A DNA stretch of 64,000 bases from JBFWPF01 sp050250135 (GCA_050250135.1 JBFWPF010000002.1:1-64000); one strand, 5' to 3'; shown: positions 33,095 to 42,243, counted from the first letter of the stretch. The notes: generated from the sequence alone by a model not told the origin. A program made the numbers and translations.

Positions 33095-33963
33095 GTTCGA
33101 GTCGAAGGCCGTCAGAGTTTAAGTCGCCAGAGGACTTCAGAAGCAGCCTTGAGGCGTATCTTCAAAAGCAAGCAGTCCTCCATCATAAAGAACTGCAGCG
33201 CTATCGGCGTGAGGTGGCGTTTGAACGGTTACTCGCCAGGCTCTTCGCAGTCGATAACTCTCCCTTCGTGCTTAAGGGAGGGTGTGCCATGGAACTGCGG
33301 TTGGAGATAGCCCGTTCTACTCGCGATATGGATCTTGTTGTGCTCGAAGAGTTCCTCACCGAGGCTGATTTACTCCATCAGGAACTTTCCCGCTTTGCCG
33401 CTCAAGATATGGAAGATGGCTTTACCTTTACTATTGAGAGAATGAAATTTCCCCTCACTACGACTCTCAAAGGGGGTGGACGATTCCCAGTTACATGTAA
33501 GATTGGCAGACGCCCCTTCATCAACTTTACTGTAGATGTCGCCCTTGGCGAGCCCATTGTCACTCCGGTGGCCTGGGAGGAGGTGCCTGGCAAACTCTCT
33601 CCTTTTCAACTGCCCAGTTTCCGTTGCCGGATGATCTCGCGCGAGCAACAGTTTGCCGAGAAGATTCACGCCTATGCCTCCCTCCGACATGGAGAGCAGA
33701 ATGGTCGCACAAAGGATCTCGTCGATCTTTATCTCCTCATTGAAGAGGAAAAGCTAGATGGCGCCCATCTCAGGAAATCCCTTGATCAGGTATTTGCAAT
33801 GCGTGACGGTCAATCTCCACCCTCTGCTCTTGCTTCACCCCCTGACTCGTGGGCAGGTCGTTTTTCCCACATGGCTGAAGAGGTAGGGCTCAGCTGCACG
33901 ATGGAGAGTGCCTACGAGCGAGTTGCAGAGTACTACGACACCCTCCAAGTAGTCACTGTCTAA
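33091..33963 (+). CDS. abiEii: AbiEii-type nucleotidyltransferase toxin
   Basis: The 290-aa protein belongs to the AbiEii/AbiGii family of DNA polymerase beta-like nucleotidyltransferases. The catalytic signature is FVLKGGCAMELRLEIARSTR followed by DMDLVV at about residues 52-77. Downstream come FINFTVDVALGEP and the substrate-region block SREQQFAEKIHAYASLRHGE, followed by RTKDLVDLYLL. Homologues stop growth by transferring nucleotides, in some cases to tRNA. The motifs look intact, so the toxin should be active. It overlaps the convergent glutamate dehydrogenase by 11 bases. Confidence 0.9.
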   Translation: MSSSRRPSEFKSPEDFRSSLEAYLQKQAVLHHKELQRYRREVAFERLLARLFAVDNSPFVLKGGCAMELRLEIARSTRDMDLVVLEEFLTEADLLHQELSRFAAQDMEDGFTFTIERMKFPLTTTLKGGGRFPVTCKIGRRPFINFTVDVALGEPIVTPVAWEEVPGKLSPFQLPSFRCRMISREQQFAEKIHAYASLRHGEQNGRTKDLVDLYLLIEEEKLDGAHLRKSLDQVFAMRDGQSPPSALASPPDSWAGRFSHMAEEVGLSCTMESAYERVAEYYDTLQVVTV

Positions 33964-36900
33964 GGCCGCAGATGTCGGGGTCCTGCCAGATGAGAGGGAG
34001 GATGTCGACCAGAGAGGGAGACCAGCTGATTCCCCGCTTGTAGACGAGGTTGGAGGCCACATGACAGGCAATGATCGCCCGCTTGTGGTTGTCGGGAAGC
34101 GCCTCGATCACCCGCTCCTTGTATTGCTCCCGGAGTAGAGGAGGGCAGTAGAGGAGAAGGGCCCGGATCATGGGCTCGGTAAGCTGATCCAAGGTGAGAA
34201 GGTAGGCGTAGAGCTGGTCGGTATAGGCGTTGATCACCCTCGAGGTCTCCTCTGAAAGGAAGGTGAGAGGGATCCCCGTCTCCTGGTGGGTAGTGAGAAG
34301 GAGACGGGCCTCATCCCGGGCCCGCTTGGCTAAGAGGGTGAGGATCTGCTCAACCAGCTCCTCCTTATGATCGAGGATCTCCTCCTCTGTGAGAACAAGG
34401 CCGTAGAGAACCTCGTAGGAGGAGCAGATTACCCCACACTTGTTCGCTGAGCTGTCTTTGATGATCAAAACGTCACGCTCCTCCAACGCGGTGCGCGATT
34501 CGGGAGTAAGGTAGAGGTTGGCCCCTTCGACAATGGCCCGTGAGGTCGGTTTTCCCTCCTTGTCGAGGTACTCCTTCCAGTTGTAGACGTTAAGCGTTTG
34601 GGGGCGGCCGCCGGCAGGGATAAAGATATCGGCAGGGGTCTGGTGGACGTTGCGGTGGAAGAGGCGGCTCATCTCACTCCCCGAAAGCCAGCCCTCGATC
34701 AACTTGCCGTTCTCCTTTCGCCAGCAGAGGGTGAGGGTAGCGTAGGCCGACTCCTCCTTTTTGCGGGTCCGGTCGAGGAGGAGCCCCCCCTCGGAGAGCT
34801 CCTGGGGCGGGTAGTGGGAGATCGACTTCCCCTCCTTGAAGAGCCCAGCGAGGATCTCAAGAGAGAGGCCGTGGGGATCGCGGATGGTGCCCGAGACATC
34901 GGTTAGGGCCACGACCTTGGCGGTTTTGGGATAGTGCTTGTAGAGGTTATAGAGCTGGTTGCCCGCCACATCGCCGTCGGGTCCCCCCGAGATCTTGACG
35001 GTGAAGCGGTCACTTTCGGGCTCGATATTGAGCGCCCTTAGGGTCTCAGCCATGTAGACGTTGACGCCGAGGGAGGTGACCCCATACTGCTTGTGGTTGA
35101 TCCCCGTGCCCGGTTTGCTCGAGATAAAGGAGATCCCCGGCTTGTAATCGTACCGCTTGCTGTGGGCGGCGATCCATTCGATCATCTGGTTCCCCATCCG
35201 CTCGTCGGGGCCGAGGTAGAGGTACTCGGGCTCGCGGTAGTAGTCGACGATGTGTTTGGCACGGAGGGTTCCGTCGGGTTCACAGTTCACGAGGGTGAGT
35301 AGGCTGTTGACAAAGGCCCTCTGCGTCTGGAGGACATACTCCTCCTTCTGCTCCTGCATGTAGATTGCCAGCTTCTTATCGGCCTCCTCCTTGGAAAAGC
35401 CCGACCGCTTTAGCTCCCGCTCGAGCAGCTCCATCTCCTCGGCTAGCGCCTCATAGGGCTTGAGGAAGATGATCGCCTTGGCACCCCCCTCGGGGATATC
35501 CTTGTTCTTCTTCTGTTGGGTATAGGCGAGGTTATAGCACTCGCTAAAGACCCGGTTGATCTCCACCCACATATCTTCGGGCCGCTCGGGAAGGACCGTC
35601 CTCAAGCCCCCTCTCGCGAGGTCGCGGAAGCGGATCTGAAATCCGATAAAGTGGAGCCCTTTGACAAAGAAGATCCCAAAGGGGAGCTCAGGGAACTTCT
35701 CGGGCCGCTCAAAGGGGGCCTCATCGAGGTAGCGGGGGTCGAATCGAAAGCTCAAGGCGGTCTTGTTGTTCCGGTAGAAGTTGGTCTTTAGGGCATAGCG
35801 GATAAAATGGACCGCTTGGTGGAGGACCGCCTTGCGCCGCCGGTCGTTGTCGAGGTGGCCGGTGTCAAGGGTCTCGATCAGCTCTTCAAGCTCATAGCAG
35901 GCCTGCTCCGCCTGTGCCCGATCCTGTTTTTCGGGGTCGAACTTTCCCTCGAAGGCGGCGCACCATTTCACCATAAGCTGGGGATGGCGGCAGATCGCCT
36001 CCTCACAGTTCTTAAACGAGTAGAGGTAGGGGTCGACATGGACGAGGACCTGGTGGACAAAGTAGACCACCGTCTTCAAGAGGTTGCCCAAATTGCCCCG
36101 CACAAGGCCGCTATCGACAAAGGTCTCCTCGATCGCTGGAAAGCCCCCGAAGTACTTGAGGGTGGCCAATTCCTTAAGAAAGTCCCCAATGTCGGCCACC
36201 TCCCAGGCAGCCTCCCCAAAGTTGCCGTGGATCCCCAGGGCCATAATCAGGATGCTCTCGCGGGTGTAGGGGTCGATGTAGGTGACGTTCACCTTGCGCA
36301 TCACAAGGCCATGCCTTCGCACCATCTTGGCCAGCCGGTAGAGGAAGTCGTGCTTAGGAGTATTTTTCCAAGCGAGCATGATCTGGATGGAGGGGAGCCC
36401 CCTCTCTTTCCACTCCTCGTTGTAGCGGACCTCGTACTGGCAATGATCCCGCGTCTTAGCGCGAAAGTACATGTGGAGGGCAAGGGCTAGCCGGTCGATA
36501 TCGAGGGAGCGGAGGAAGCGGGTGTTCATCCCGCTCAGCAGATGGTCAAACTCCCCATCGCCTATCTGGGGATCGAGCTCCTGGACCCGCCGCTTGAGCT
36601 CCTGCCGACTCTCATCGGAAAAGGGGATCAGGTGGGTCTCCTTGGCCTCGGTGAAGTAGAGGACGCTGATCCTCAGGTGGGCCGTTACCCCTTCGAAGGG
36701 GAGGGGCTCGCTAGAGACGTAGGCTCGGTAGTGCTTGATCCCGTAGTGGCGCCACTCGTGGAAGATGGCCACATCGGCGTCGGCGCTATCGAGCCGCAGG
36801 GCCAGCGCGGCAAAGCCCAGGTTGACCGAGGCCTTAAACTCCTGCTTATCAAAGCCCATCAAGCTGTGGGCGGCCAGCATAATCTCCTCATGGGGGAGGT

Positions 36901-37012
36901 CTTCCCAGAAGGGGACGGGCATTGACCTCTCCAACCACTGGTAGGTTGCCTTGAACTGGGCCGCCTCCTCGGAAACAGCTCTCTCTAAATCAGATGGGTT
37001 ATTACTGGCCAA
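33953..37012 (-). CDS. Large NAD-specific glutamate dehydrogenase
   Basis: This is a 1019-aa member of the large NAD-glutamate dehydrogenases (yeast Gdh2-like, about 115 kDa), which favour oxidation of glutamate to 2-oxoglutarate and ammonia. An N-terminal regulatory half precedes the catalytic core: IPEGGAKAIIFLKPYE at mid-length, GPDERMGNQMIEWIAAHSKR, the block KPGTGINHKQYGVTSLGV, and the Rossmann motif SGGPDGDVAGNQLYNLY. Near the C terminus is SSANKCGVICSSYEV. The start is TTG at 37012 with AAGGG about ten bases upstream; no ATG gives the full N terminus. Together with the fused symporter it suggests host glutamate as a carbon and energy source entering the TCA cycle. Confidence 0.93.
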   Translation of the reverse strand: MASNNPSDLERAVSEEAAQFKATYQWLERSMPVPFWEDLPHEEIMLAAHSLMGFDKQEFKASVNLGFAALALRLDSADADVAIFHEWRHYGIKHYRAYVSSEPLPFEGVTAHLRISVLYFTEAKETHLIPFSDESRQELKRRVQELDPQIGDGEFDHLLSGMNTRFLRSLDIDRLALALHMYFRAKTRDHCQYEVRYNEEWKERGLPSIQIMLAWKNTPKHDFLYRLAKMVRRHGLVMRKVNVTYIDPYTRESILIMALGIHGNFGEAAWEVADIGDFLKELATLKYFGGFPAIEETFVDSGLVRGNLGNLLKTVVYFVHQVLVHVDPYLYSFKNCEEAICRHPQLMVKWCAAFEGKFDPEKQDRAQAEQACYELEELIETLDTGHLDNDRRRKAVLHQAVHFIRYALKTNFYRNNKTALSFRFDPRYLDEAPFERPEKFPELPFGIFFVKGLHFIGFQIRFRDLARGGLRTVLPERPEDMWVEINRVFSECYNLAYTQQKKNKDIPEGGAKAIIFLKPYEALAEEMELLERELKRSGFSKEEADKKLAIYMQEQKEEYVLQTQRAFVNSLLTLVNCEPDGTLRAKHIVDYYREPEYLYLGPDERMGNQMIEWIAAHSKRYDYKPGISFISSKPGTGINHKQYGVTSLGVNVYMAETLRALNIEPESDRFTVKISGGPDGDVAGNQLYNLYKHYPKTAKVVALTDVSGTIRDPHGLSLEILAGLFKEGKSISHYPPQELSEGGLLLDRTRKKEESAYATLTLCWRKENGKLIEGWLSGSEMSRLFHRNVHQTPADIFIPAGGRPQTLNVYNWKEYLDKEGKPTSRAIVEGANLYLTPESRTALEERDVLIIKDSSANKCGVICSSYEVLYGLVLTEEEILDHKEELVEQILTLLAKRARDEARLLLTTHQETGIPLTFLSEETSRVINAYTDQLYAYLLTLDQLTEPMIRALLLYCPPLLREQYKERVIEALPDNHKRAIIACHVASNLVYKRGISWSPSLVDILPLIWQDPDICGLRQ

Positions 37013-37029
37013 TAGAGAACGCCCTTTTT

Positions 37030-37065
37030 TTGTGCTTATAGCACAAATAATTATTGAGCGGTCTA
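37030..37065 (-). promoter_or_regulatory. Hairpin and weak promoter before the glutamate dehydrogenase
   Basis: TTGTGC (37030-37035) and GCACAA (37041-37046) form a small inverted repeat. The minus strand reads TGCTATAAG through its loop, an extended -10, with TAGACC 19 bases upstream as a poor -35. It could be an operator rather than a terminator because no T-tract follows on the coding strand. Confidence 0.3.
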
Positions 37066-38037
37066 GCGGGCTTTAGTCAGTTTCCAGAGGGCTAGGCCCC
37101 CGCCGACCAGCAGGAGGCCAACGGCCAAGAAGAGGGGCCATCTCGTCTGGTCCACTGGGCTAGACTTGGGCCTCATTTTGGCGATCTGGCCGGTATCAAG
37201 GACGGCATAGAGCTGCTTGTCCTCGGCGTAGTGGAGGGCTCCGATTGCGCCATCGGTTGAAGCGATCGTGTATTTTTCGATCTCCCGCTGGGAGTCAAGG
37301 CCCCATACGGCGATCTCACCCGTCCCTTCGAAAGCCATGGCGAATTTCTTCTCCCCCTCACAGACCGCAACGCTTGTCACCTGTAGGTCCCCAATGGGCA
37401 CGCTGTACTCCGAGAGGGCGGTGGTGAATTTCAGCACCATATCTTTAATGAACCCGACAAAGTGGGGGCCCACGGTAGGGGCCATAATCCCCTTATTTTT
37501 GACGACGGTGGGGCTTTCCACCTGGTCACTGGGCGAATAGATATCAAAGCCACTGCCGGTCATGATAACGGCCCTGTTGCCAACCAGAAGGAGGCGTTTC
37601 ACAGCGGTGGGGTCTATTTCACAGTGGATGATATACTCCTGACTGCTTCGCAGCATGACCTGCAAGAAGGTCCCATCGAGCCCCTTTACAATCCAAGCGA
37701 TAGTGGTATCGCTACCCGCAATGTGGAGGGCCTCCTCCTCGTGTTCCCAGCGAACCACGTCAGTAGAGCTGTATTCACGTCCGAAAATAGGGCCCTCTTC
37801 TAGCAAGGAGCCCTCCCCACACCCATTGAACCCAGCGACGTCGAAATGAGGGGTAGTAATGGTCTCTTTCACAACCATAAAAGGCCCTTTGCAATCATCC
37901 ATCCGCTTGTGCTGATCTGTGTCGAGGAGGTAACTCTGGCCGACTTTGCCTACTAAGGTTGAGATGGCCCGATCCTGACAAAAAAAGAGGAAGTTAGCAG
38001 TTCGCTCAATCCGGTCACCTTTGATTTCGTAGCTCAT
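37063..38037 (-). CDS. Tail-anchored WD40-like beta-propeller protein
   Basis: This 324-aa protein shows repeated short beta-blade patterns, clearest near the end (VTSVAVCEGEKKFAMAFEG, then GEIAVWGLDSQREIEKYTI and IGALHYAEDKQLYAVLDTG), as in WD40-type propellers. One C-terminal TM (about 299-317, WPLFLAVGLLLVGGGLAL) ends in WKLTKAR. There is no signal peptide. The ALWK ending resembles the LWK tails of the four-gene cluster at 7.2-10.2 kb. Function is unknown; a scaffold on a membrane surface is a reasonable guess. The blade assignment rests on reading the pattern only. Confidence 0.7.
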   Translation of the reverse strand: MSYEIKGDRIERTANFLFFCQDRAISTLVGKVGQSYLLDTDQHKRMDDCKGPFMVVKETITTPHFDVAGFNGCGEGSLLEEGPIFGREYSSTDVVRWEHEEEALHIAGSDTTIAWIVKGLDGTFLQVMLRSSQEYIIHCEIDPTAVKRLLLVGNRAVIMTGSGFDIYSPSDQVESPTVVKNKGIMAPTVGPHFVGFIKDMVLKFTTALSEYSVPIGDLQVTSVAVCEGEKKFAMAFEGTGEIAVWGLDSQREIEKYTIASTDGAIGALHYAEDKQLYAVLDTGQIAKMRPKSSPVDQTRWPLFLAVGLLLVGGGLALWKLTKAR

Positions 38038-38075
38038 TTCGTCCTTCCTGTAATTTTTCCGCTCACTACCGCTAG

Positions 38076-38107
38076 ATTATATCCCCCAGCAGGATAAAGA
38101 TCTTTAT
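38076..38107 (-). promoter_or_regulatory. -10 box and 14-bp palindromic site before the propeller gene
   Basis: The minus strand has TATAAT (38081-38076). ATAAAGATCTTTAT (38094-38107), a perfect palindrome, covers the -35 region, where no good hexamer exists. This arrangement suits an operator or activator site. Confidence 0.4.
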
Positions 38108-38240
38108 TAAAATTATTATTGAGTGGCGCGTGGGTGCAAGTCACGGATAGAAAGCACCGTGCGGTTATTAAGAAAGTACTTGTTTTTTTGGCCTTATTCA
38201 TGATACCATTTGGGTTAAAATATTTGGAGATAAGGGAGAA

Positions 38241-39473
38241 ATGGAGCCGATTAATGGGAATGGAGGGGGTAGCCCCTTAGTCCCTCTTGGCCTAGCAACT
38301 GGCTTAACCCTGCTCGCGGTGGCTAACATTGCCCACGTGCAGCGAGCTAGAGCGCCGCTCAATGTCATGGGAAGTCTCCTCTTTCTGGGCAGCTCGGTTC
38401 AATTGGCAAGGGGGTTAAGCCCAGCCAAAGGTGGGGCTTCGGAACAAGCGGCCCCCGACTGGTTGGACCTGGGAGCCGATGTGTGGCGGTCGATTGCCAA
38501 CCATTGTGACGCCCAAAGTTCTCGTCGCTTGACCTGGTCGAATGGGCAGTTGAGAAAGTGGCTAATCGAGTGGTCCAAGGAGGATTTTCAGACGAGATTC
38601 TCTTTCTTTCAGGCAGCACGGACGAGGGCTGTCGAGATCGATTACTTCCTTCAGCAGGGTTATGAGGAATGGCTTGTTAGCCAGAAGGATCAGTTTGTTC
38701 CCTCTGATTACTGTGAGCGCCTGGGTGTTTATCTGCGCGTTCATAGAAGGATTGTCTTTGAGGGTGAGAGATTGCCGTTTCCGACGGAGAGAGGCAATTT
38801 AGCCCTTTTCCTTGAACGGAAACAGACGAAGGAAGAGCTTGAGAAATGGTCGGCAGAGACCTATTGGGCCTATTCGAGCCTAGAAAACTGGGTTGCTGTC
38901 CTGGCCAACAAGTTTGAGTATGACGATGGGATTATTGCGGGCTTGGTCCAGCTCTCATACCTCTCCGTTAGTGAGAGTGCAGAGAAATTGCGTCAGCTTC
39001 CTTATATCCGTTATGGATGGACCATTATGCTAGGGTACGGTAAGGAGGCAAAAAGCGAGCTAGGGAGCTGGATAGCCAAGGTGGGAACCCTTCTTGCTCA
39101 GCCCAAAGTGAGAGAGCATATCAGGTCCGGCCATATTAGCCTGATGCAAGGGGGCGGGGCCCAGGTTTTGCTTGCAGAGCAACCCATTGGTACCTGTATC
39201 GCGCGCCTTTCCAGCAGGTCTCCAGGAACCCTTTCGCTGAGTGTGCAACTAGGTACGAATGTGCAACATGTCAAGTGTGATAATCTGGAGGGGCTATTTC
39301 AACGGGTGGATCTCCACAAACGTACGTTGCACGGGGTGAGTTTGCCGGGTAAGGGTCAATCACCCAAACTCTTTCCCCTCGAGAGGGTGACCGTTGCGCC
39401 GGCAAGTCAACCTGACCTAGCCAATTACAAAAGATGCGAATATGTCCAAGATATGGTAGCCGAAACGGGGTAA
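38241..39473 (+). CDS. Membrane protein with SH2 domain and F-box-like segment, candidate effector
   Basis: The 410-aa protein has two N-terminal hydrophobic segments (about 13-31 and 40-56). A segment at about 73-108 (WLDLGADVWRSIANHC, then RRLTWSNGQLRKWL) fits the F-box pattern weakly. A helical middle of unknown type follows. Residues 296-366 read as an SH2 domain: SGHISLMQGGGAQVLL, then PIGTCIARLSSRSPGTLSLS (314-333), then NVQHVKC (340-346). Arg322 takes the place of the invariant phosphotyrosine-binding Arg of the FLVR motif and His343 that of the beta-D His. The block is close to Grb2-type SH2 sequence (SPGDFSLSV, VQHFKV). The protein could bind tyrosine-phosphorylated host proteins. 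GGGAG precedes the ATG. It ends two bases before the convergent zntA stop. Confidence 0.82.
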   Translation: MEPINGNGGGSPLVPLGLATGLTLLAVANIAHVQRARAPLNVMGSLLFLGSSVQLARGLSPAKGGASEQAAPDWLDLGADVWRSIANHCDAQSSRRLTWSNGQLRKWLIEWSKEDFQTRFSFFQAARTRAVEIDYFLQQGYEEWLVSQKDQFVPSDYCERLGVYLRVHRRIVFEGERLPFPTERGNLALFLERKQTKEELEKWSAETYWAYSSLENWVAVLANKFEYDDGIIAGLVQLSYLSVSESAEKLRQLPYIRYGWTIMLGYGKEAKSELGSWIAKVGTLLAQPKVREHIRSGHISLMQGGGAQVLLAEQPIGTCIARLSSRSPGTLSLSVQLGTNVQHVKCDNLEGLFQRVDLHKRTLHGVSLPGKGQSPKLFPLERVTVAPASQPDLANYKRCEYVQDMVAETG

Positions 39474-39475
39474 CC

Positions 39476-41425
39476 CTAACGGCGCAAGAGGCGGAGAGAG
39501 TTCAGGCCGACGATCACGGTTCCCCCTTCGTGGAGAACGACGGCGAGCCAGAGGGGAATCCAACCAAACAGAGCTGAGATGCTGGCGCCAATGATGGCGA
39601 GGGTGGCGAGGGTGACGTTTTGGCGCACTACGGCTTGGGTGGTGCTCGCTTTGCGCCACAGCCAGGTGAGGAGGGAGAGGTTGTCGTGGAGGAGGACGAC
39701 GTCGGAGGCATCGATGGCGGTGCGGCTGCCGACTCGGCCCATCGAGATGCCGGTGGTGGCGCGGGCCAGGGCAGGGGCATCGTTGATCCCATCGCCCACC
39801 ATGGCGAGCCCCTTGTCGGCGGAGAGACGGGCGACATGGTCGAGTTTGTCCTCGGGTTTAAGGTCGGCGTAGTAGGTGTCCATCCCGATCTGGGAGGCGA
39901 TCGCCTCGGCATTGGCTCGGTGGTCACCGGTAAGCATCAGGAGATTGAGGTGGTGGTCGTGCTTGAGGCTCTTTAGGGTTTTGGCAATGCCGGGGCGGAT
40001 GGCATCCTGGAAGCGGAAGAAATAGGGCTGGTCCTCGACGAGGAGGAGGGAGAGGAGCTGCCCTTGTGTGCGGATCTCCTGGGCCCGGCTTTGGATCTTT
40101 TGGAAAGTGTCGGGTGAGAGGCGCTCTTTGATGTGGTCCGGGTGGCCGATGTAGACATACTGGCCCCTGCTCTTCGCTTCGAGGCCATATCCTGGGATGC
40201 TTCTAAAGTCGGTAATTTTGGCGGGGGGGATCTTCTTCTCCTCAGCGTAGCGGAGGATCGACTGGGCGATCGGGTGGACGGCGTTCTGCTCGAGTGCGGC
40301 GGCAATGCCCAGTATCTCCTCCTTCTCGGTGTCGAAGCCGAGGCACTTGAGGTCGCCGGTGGTGAGGGTTCCGGTCTTGTCGAAGGCGACCGTTTTGCAG
40401 CTCATGAGGGCATCGAGTGTGATGCCCCCCTTAAGGAGGATGCCGGCACGGGCGCAGCTGGAGAGGGCGCTGAGGTAGGCGATGGGAAGGGCGATGATGA
40501 GGGCGCAAGGGGAAGCGGCGATAAGGAAGGCCAGAGCCCGGTAGATAGAACCCTCAAAGCCGAGGTAGGGGAGGGAGGTGACCCAGGGGAGGCCGAGGGC
40601 AAAGAGGGCGGAGAGGGAGATGATGGTGAGGGCATAGCCGCGGCTGATCTTGTCGAGCCACCGCTGGAACTTGGGACGGGCACCTTGCGCCTCAGTAATG
40701 AGCTCGATGATCCGGGCGAGGGTGGAGTCGCTGCTGGTGTGGGTAACCCGCAGGACGAGCGCCCCCTCCATATTGGTGGCGCCGGCGGGGACCTCGTCGC
40801 CGACTTTTTTCTGGGCAGGGACACTCTCGCCGGTGAGGTGGACGAGGTTGACCGAGCTGGCCCCCTCGGTGACGATCCCGTCGAGGGGGACGATCTCGCC
40901 CGCTTTGATGAGGATCTGATTGCCGCGGACGATGTCGCGGATGCTCCGCTCGTGGACGCGGCCGGTTTCGTCGACCAGGTGGGCCTTAGTGGGGGTAAGC
41001 TTGTGGAGGGAGCGGACGGCACTTTTGGCCTTTCCGGTAACGGTCTCCTCGATGGAGCCTGAGACGGCAAAGAGGACGAGGAGGAGCCCCCCCTCCATAG
41101 CGCTGCCGATCAGGACCGAGAGGAAGGCGGCGAGGGTCATGAGGACATCGATGTTGATGTTGAGGGCTAGGATATCCTCGAGGGAGTTGATCAGCTTGGG
41201 GATGCCAGCTAGGAAGTAGACAAGCAATAGAAGCAGAGCAGAGAGGGGAGAGAGCAAGGGGTGGAAGGAGAGGAAGAAGGCGCCGGCAAGGCAAAAGGCA
41301 CTGGCAAGGGAGGCGCGCAAGGAGAGGTTCTTTCCCCAGCGGCGGGATCTAGGGGTGAGAAAGGGGCTAACGGTCTCCTCGAGCCCTGAGTCAAAAAATT
41401 CGTCGAAAACAATGGGGTCAGCCAT
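39476..41425 (-). CDS. zntA: Heavy-metal P1B-type ATPase (ZntA-like)
   Basis: This inner-membrane cation pump of 649 aa has the TGES actuator motif, DKTGTLTTG phosphorylation site, HP motif in AVHPIAQ, and GDGINDAPALA hinge. The transmembrane metal motif is SPC (AASPCALIIALP) rather than the CPC of canonical zinc/cadmium pumps, so the ion is uncertain. There is no N-terminal metal-binding CxxC domain. It is orthologous by content and order to CT727, followed upstream by the CT728-like gene and serS. It overlaps the CT728-like gene by 8 bases. Confidence 0.93.
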   Translation of the reverse strand: MADPIVFDEFFDSGLEETVSPFLTPRSRRWGKNLSLRASLASAFCLAGAFFLSFHPLLSPLSALLLLLVYFLAGIPKLINSLEDILALNINIDVLMTLAAFLSVLIGSAMEGGLLLVLFAVSGSIEETVTGKAKSAVRSLHKLTPTKAHLVDETGRVHERSIRDIVRGNQILIKAGEIVPLDGIVTEGASSVNLVHLTGESVPAQKKVGDEVPAGATNMEGALVLRVTHTSSDSTLARIIELITEAQGARPKFQRWLDKISRGYALTIISLSALFALGLPWVTSLPYLGFEGSIYRALAFLIAASPCALIIALPIAYLSALSSCARAGILLKGGITLDALMSCKTVAFDKTGTLTTGDLKCLGFDTEKEEILGIAAALEQNAVHPIAQSILRYAEEKKIPPAKITDFRSIPGYGLEAKSRGQYVYIGHPDHIKERLSPDTFQKIQSRAQEIRTQGQLLSLLLVEDQPYFFRFQDAIRPGIAKTLKSLKHDHHLNLLMLTGDHRANAEAIASQIGMDTYYADLKPEDKLDHVARLSADKGLAMVGDGINDAPALARATTGISMGRVGSRTAIDASDVVLLHDNLSLLTWLWRKASTTQAVVRQNVTLATLAIIGASISALFGWIPLWLAVVLHEGGTVIVGLNSLRLLRR

Positions 41426-42194
41426 TGGAGAGCCTCAGGAGGAAGAGGAGGCTAAAGAGGGCAACGCCGACGGCAAGGAGGGCGATGGCAAGGGTCCAAA
41501 TGACGGTGGGGAGCCACCGGTTTCCCTGGTAATGGGCGGCGAGGATTCCAGCGCCGATGAAGATGACGATGGCGCCGATGCCAAGGCCGTAGGGGAACCA
41601 GAGGAGGGCGCCGATGAGGGCTAGGAGGGCCGAGAGGAGGGCGCCAAGGCCGGCCCCCACACACTGCTTGAGCGGGTGCTCGTAGACCTGGAGGTTGAGC
41701 CCCATCTCCTCTTCTACCATGACGCGGAGGAGGCGGTCCTGGTCGGCCATCAGGACGTCGACGACCTCATCGAGGAGTTTCCCCTCAAACCCTTTGGCGC
41801 CGTAGAGGGCCTCGAGCTCCTCCCGCTCCTGAGCGCGGTGGTGCTCGATCTCCCACTTCTCCTGGGCGATAACGCGGTGGAGCCGCTCGAGGCGGGCCCA
41901 GCCGAGATGGGCGGAGCGGCCCATTTTCCAGACGAGGTAGCCGAAGGCGGAAGTCCCAAGGCCGAGGAGGAGGGGGACCATCTGGAGGCCGATAGCGGTC
42001 AGGAGGAGGGTAAAAAGGGTGAGGAAAAGGGCCATCTCTCGGGCCGCATCGGCCATAGCGGAGATGTGGCCGGGGATCTCGGTCCCGTGGTCTTCGGCAA
42101 AGGAGCGGATCGCCTCAGTTCGCTTTTCGACCACGTGATGTAAAGCGGCTTTACCTTGAAAGTGGTCGTGTGTGTCTTTCGTATGTTTTGTCAT
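41418..42194 (-). CDS. CT728-like membrane protein, VIT1/CCC1-related
   Basis: The 258-aa protein begins with a His-rich soluble tail (TKHTKDTHDHF). It has two TM segments (about 55-88), then a charged loop, EREELEALYGAKGFEGKLLD to LMADQDRLLRVMVEEEMGL. This resembles the cytoplasmic metal-binding loop of VIT1/CCC1 iron/manganese transporters. Three further TMs follow. The position between zntA and serS is that of CT728. A metal-transport role beside a metal pump is attractive but inferred. Confidence 0.75.
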   Translation of the reverse strand: MTKHTKDTHDHFQGKAALHHVVEKRTEAIRSFAEDHGTEIPGHISAMADAAREMALFLTLFTLLLTAIGLQMVPLLLGLGTSAFGYLVWKMGRSAHLGWARLERLHRVIAQEKWEIEHHRAQEREELEALYGAKGFEGKLLDEVVDVLMADQDRLLRVMVEEEMGLNLQVYEHPLKQCVGAGLGALLSALLALIGALLWFPYGLGIGAIVIFIGAGILAAHYQGNRWLPTVIWTLAIALLAVGVALFSLLFLLRLSNG

Positions 42195-42243
42195 AGGCTC
42201 CCTAAACCCTCAGGATAGTCACCCTTCTCGATCGCCGCAACGG

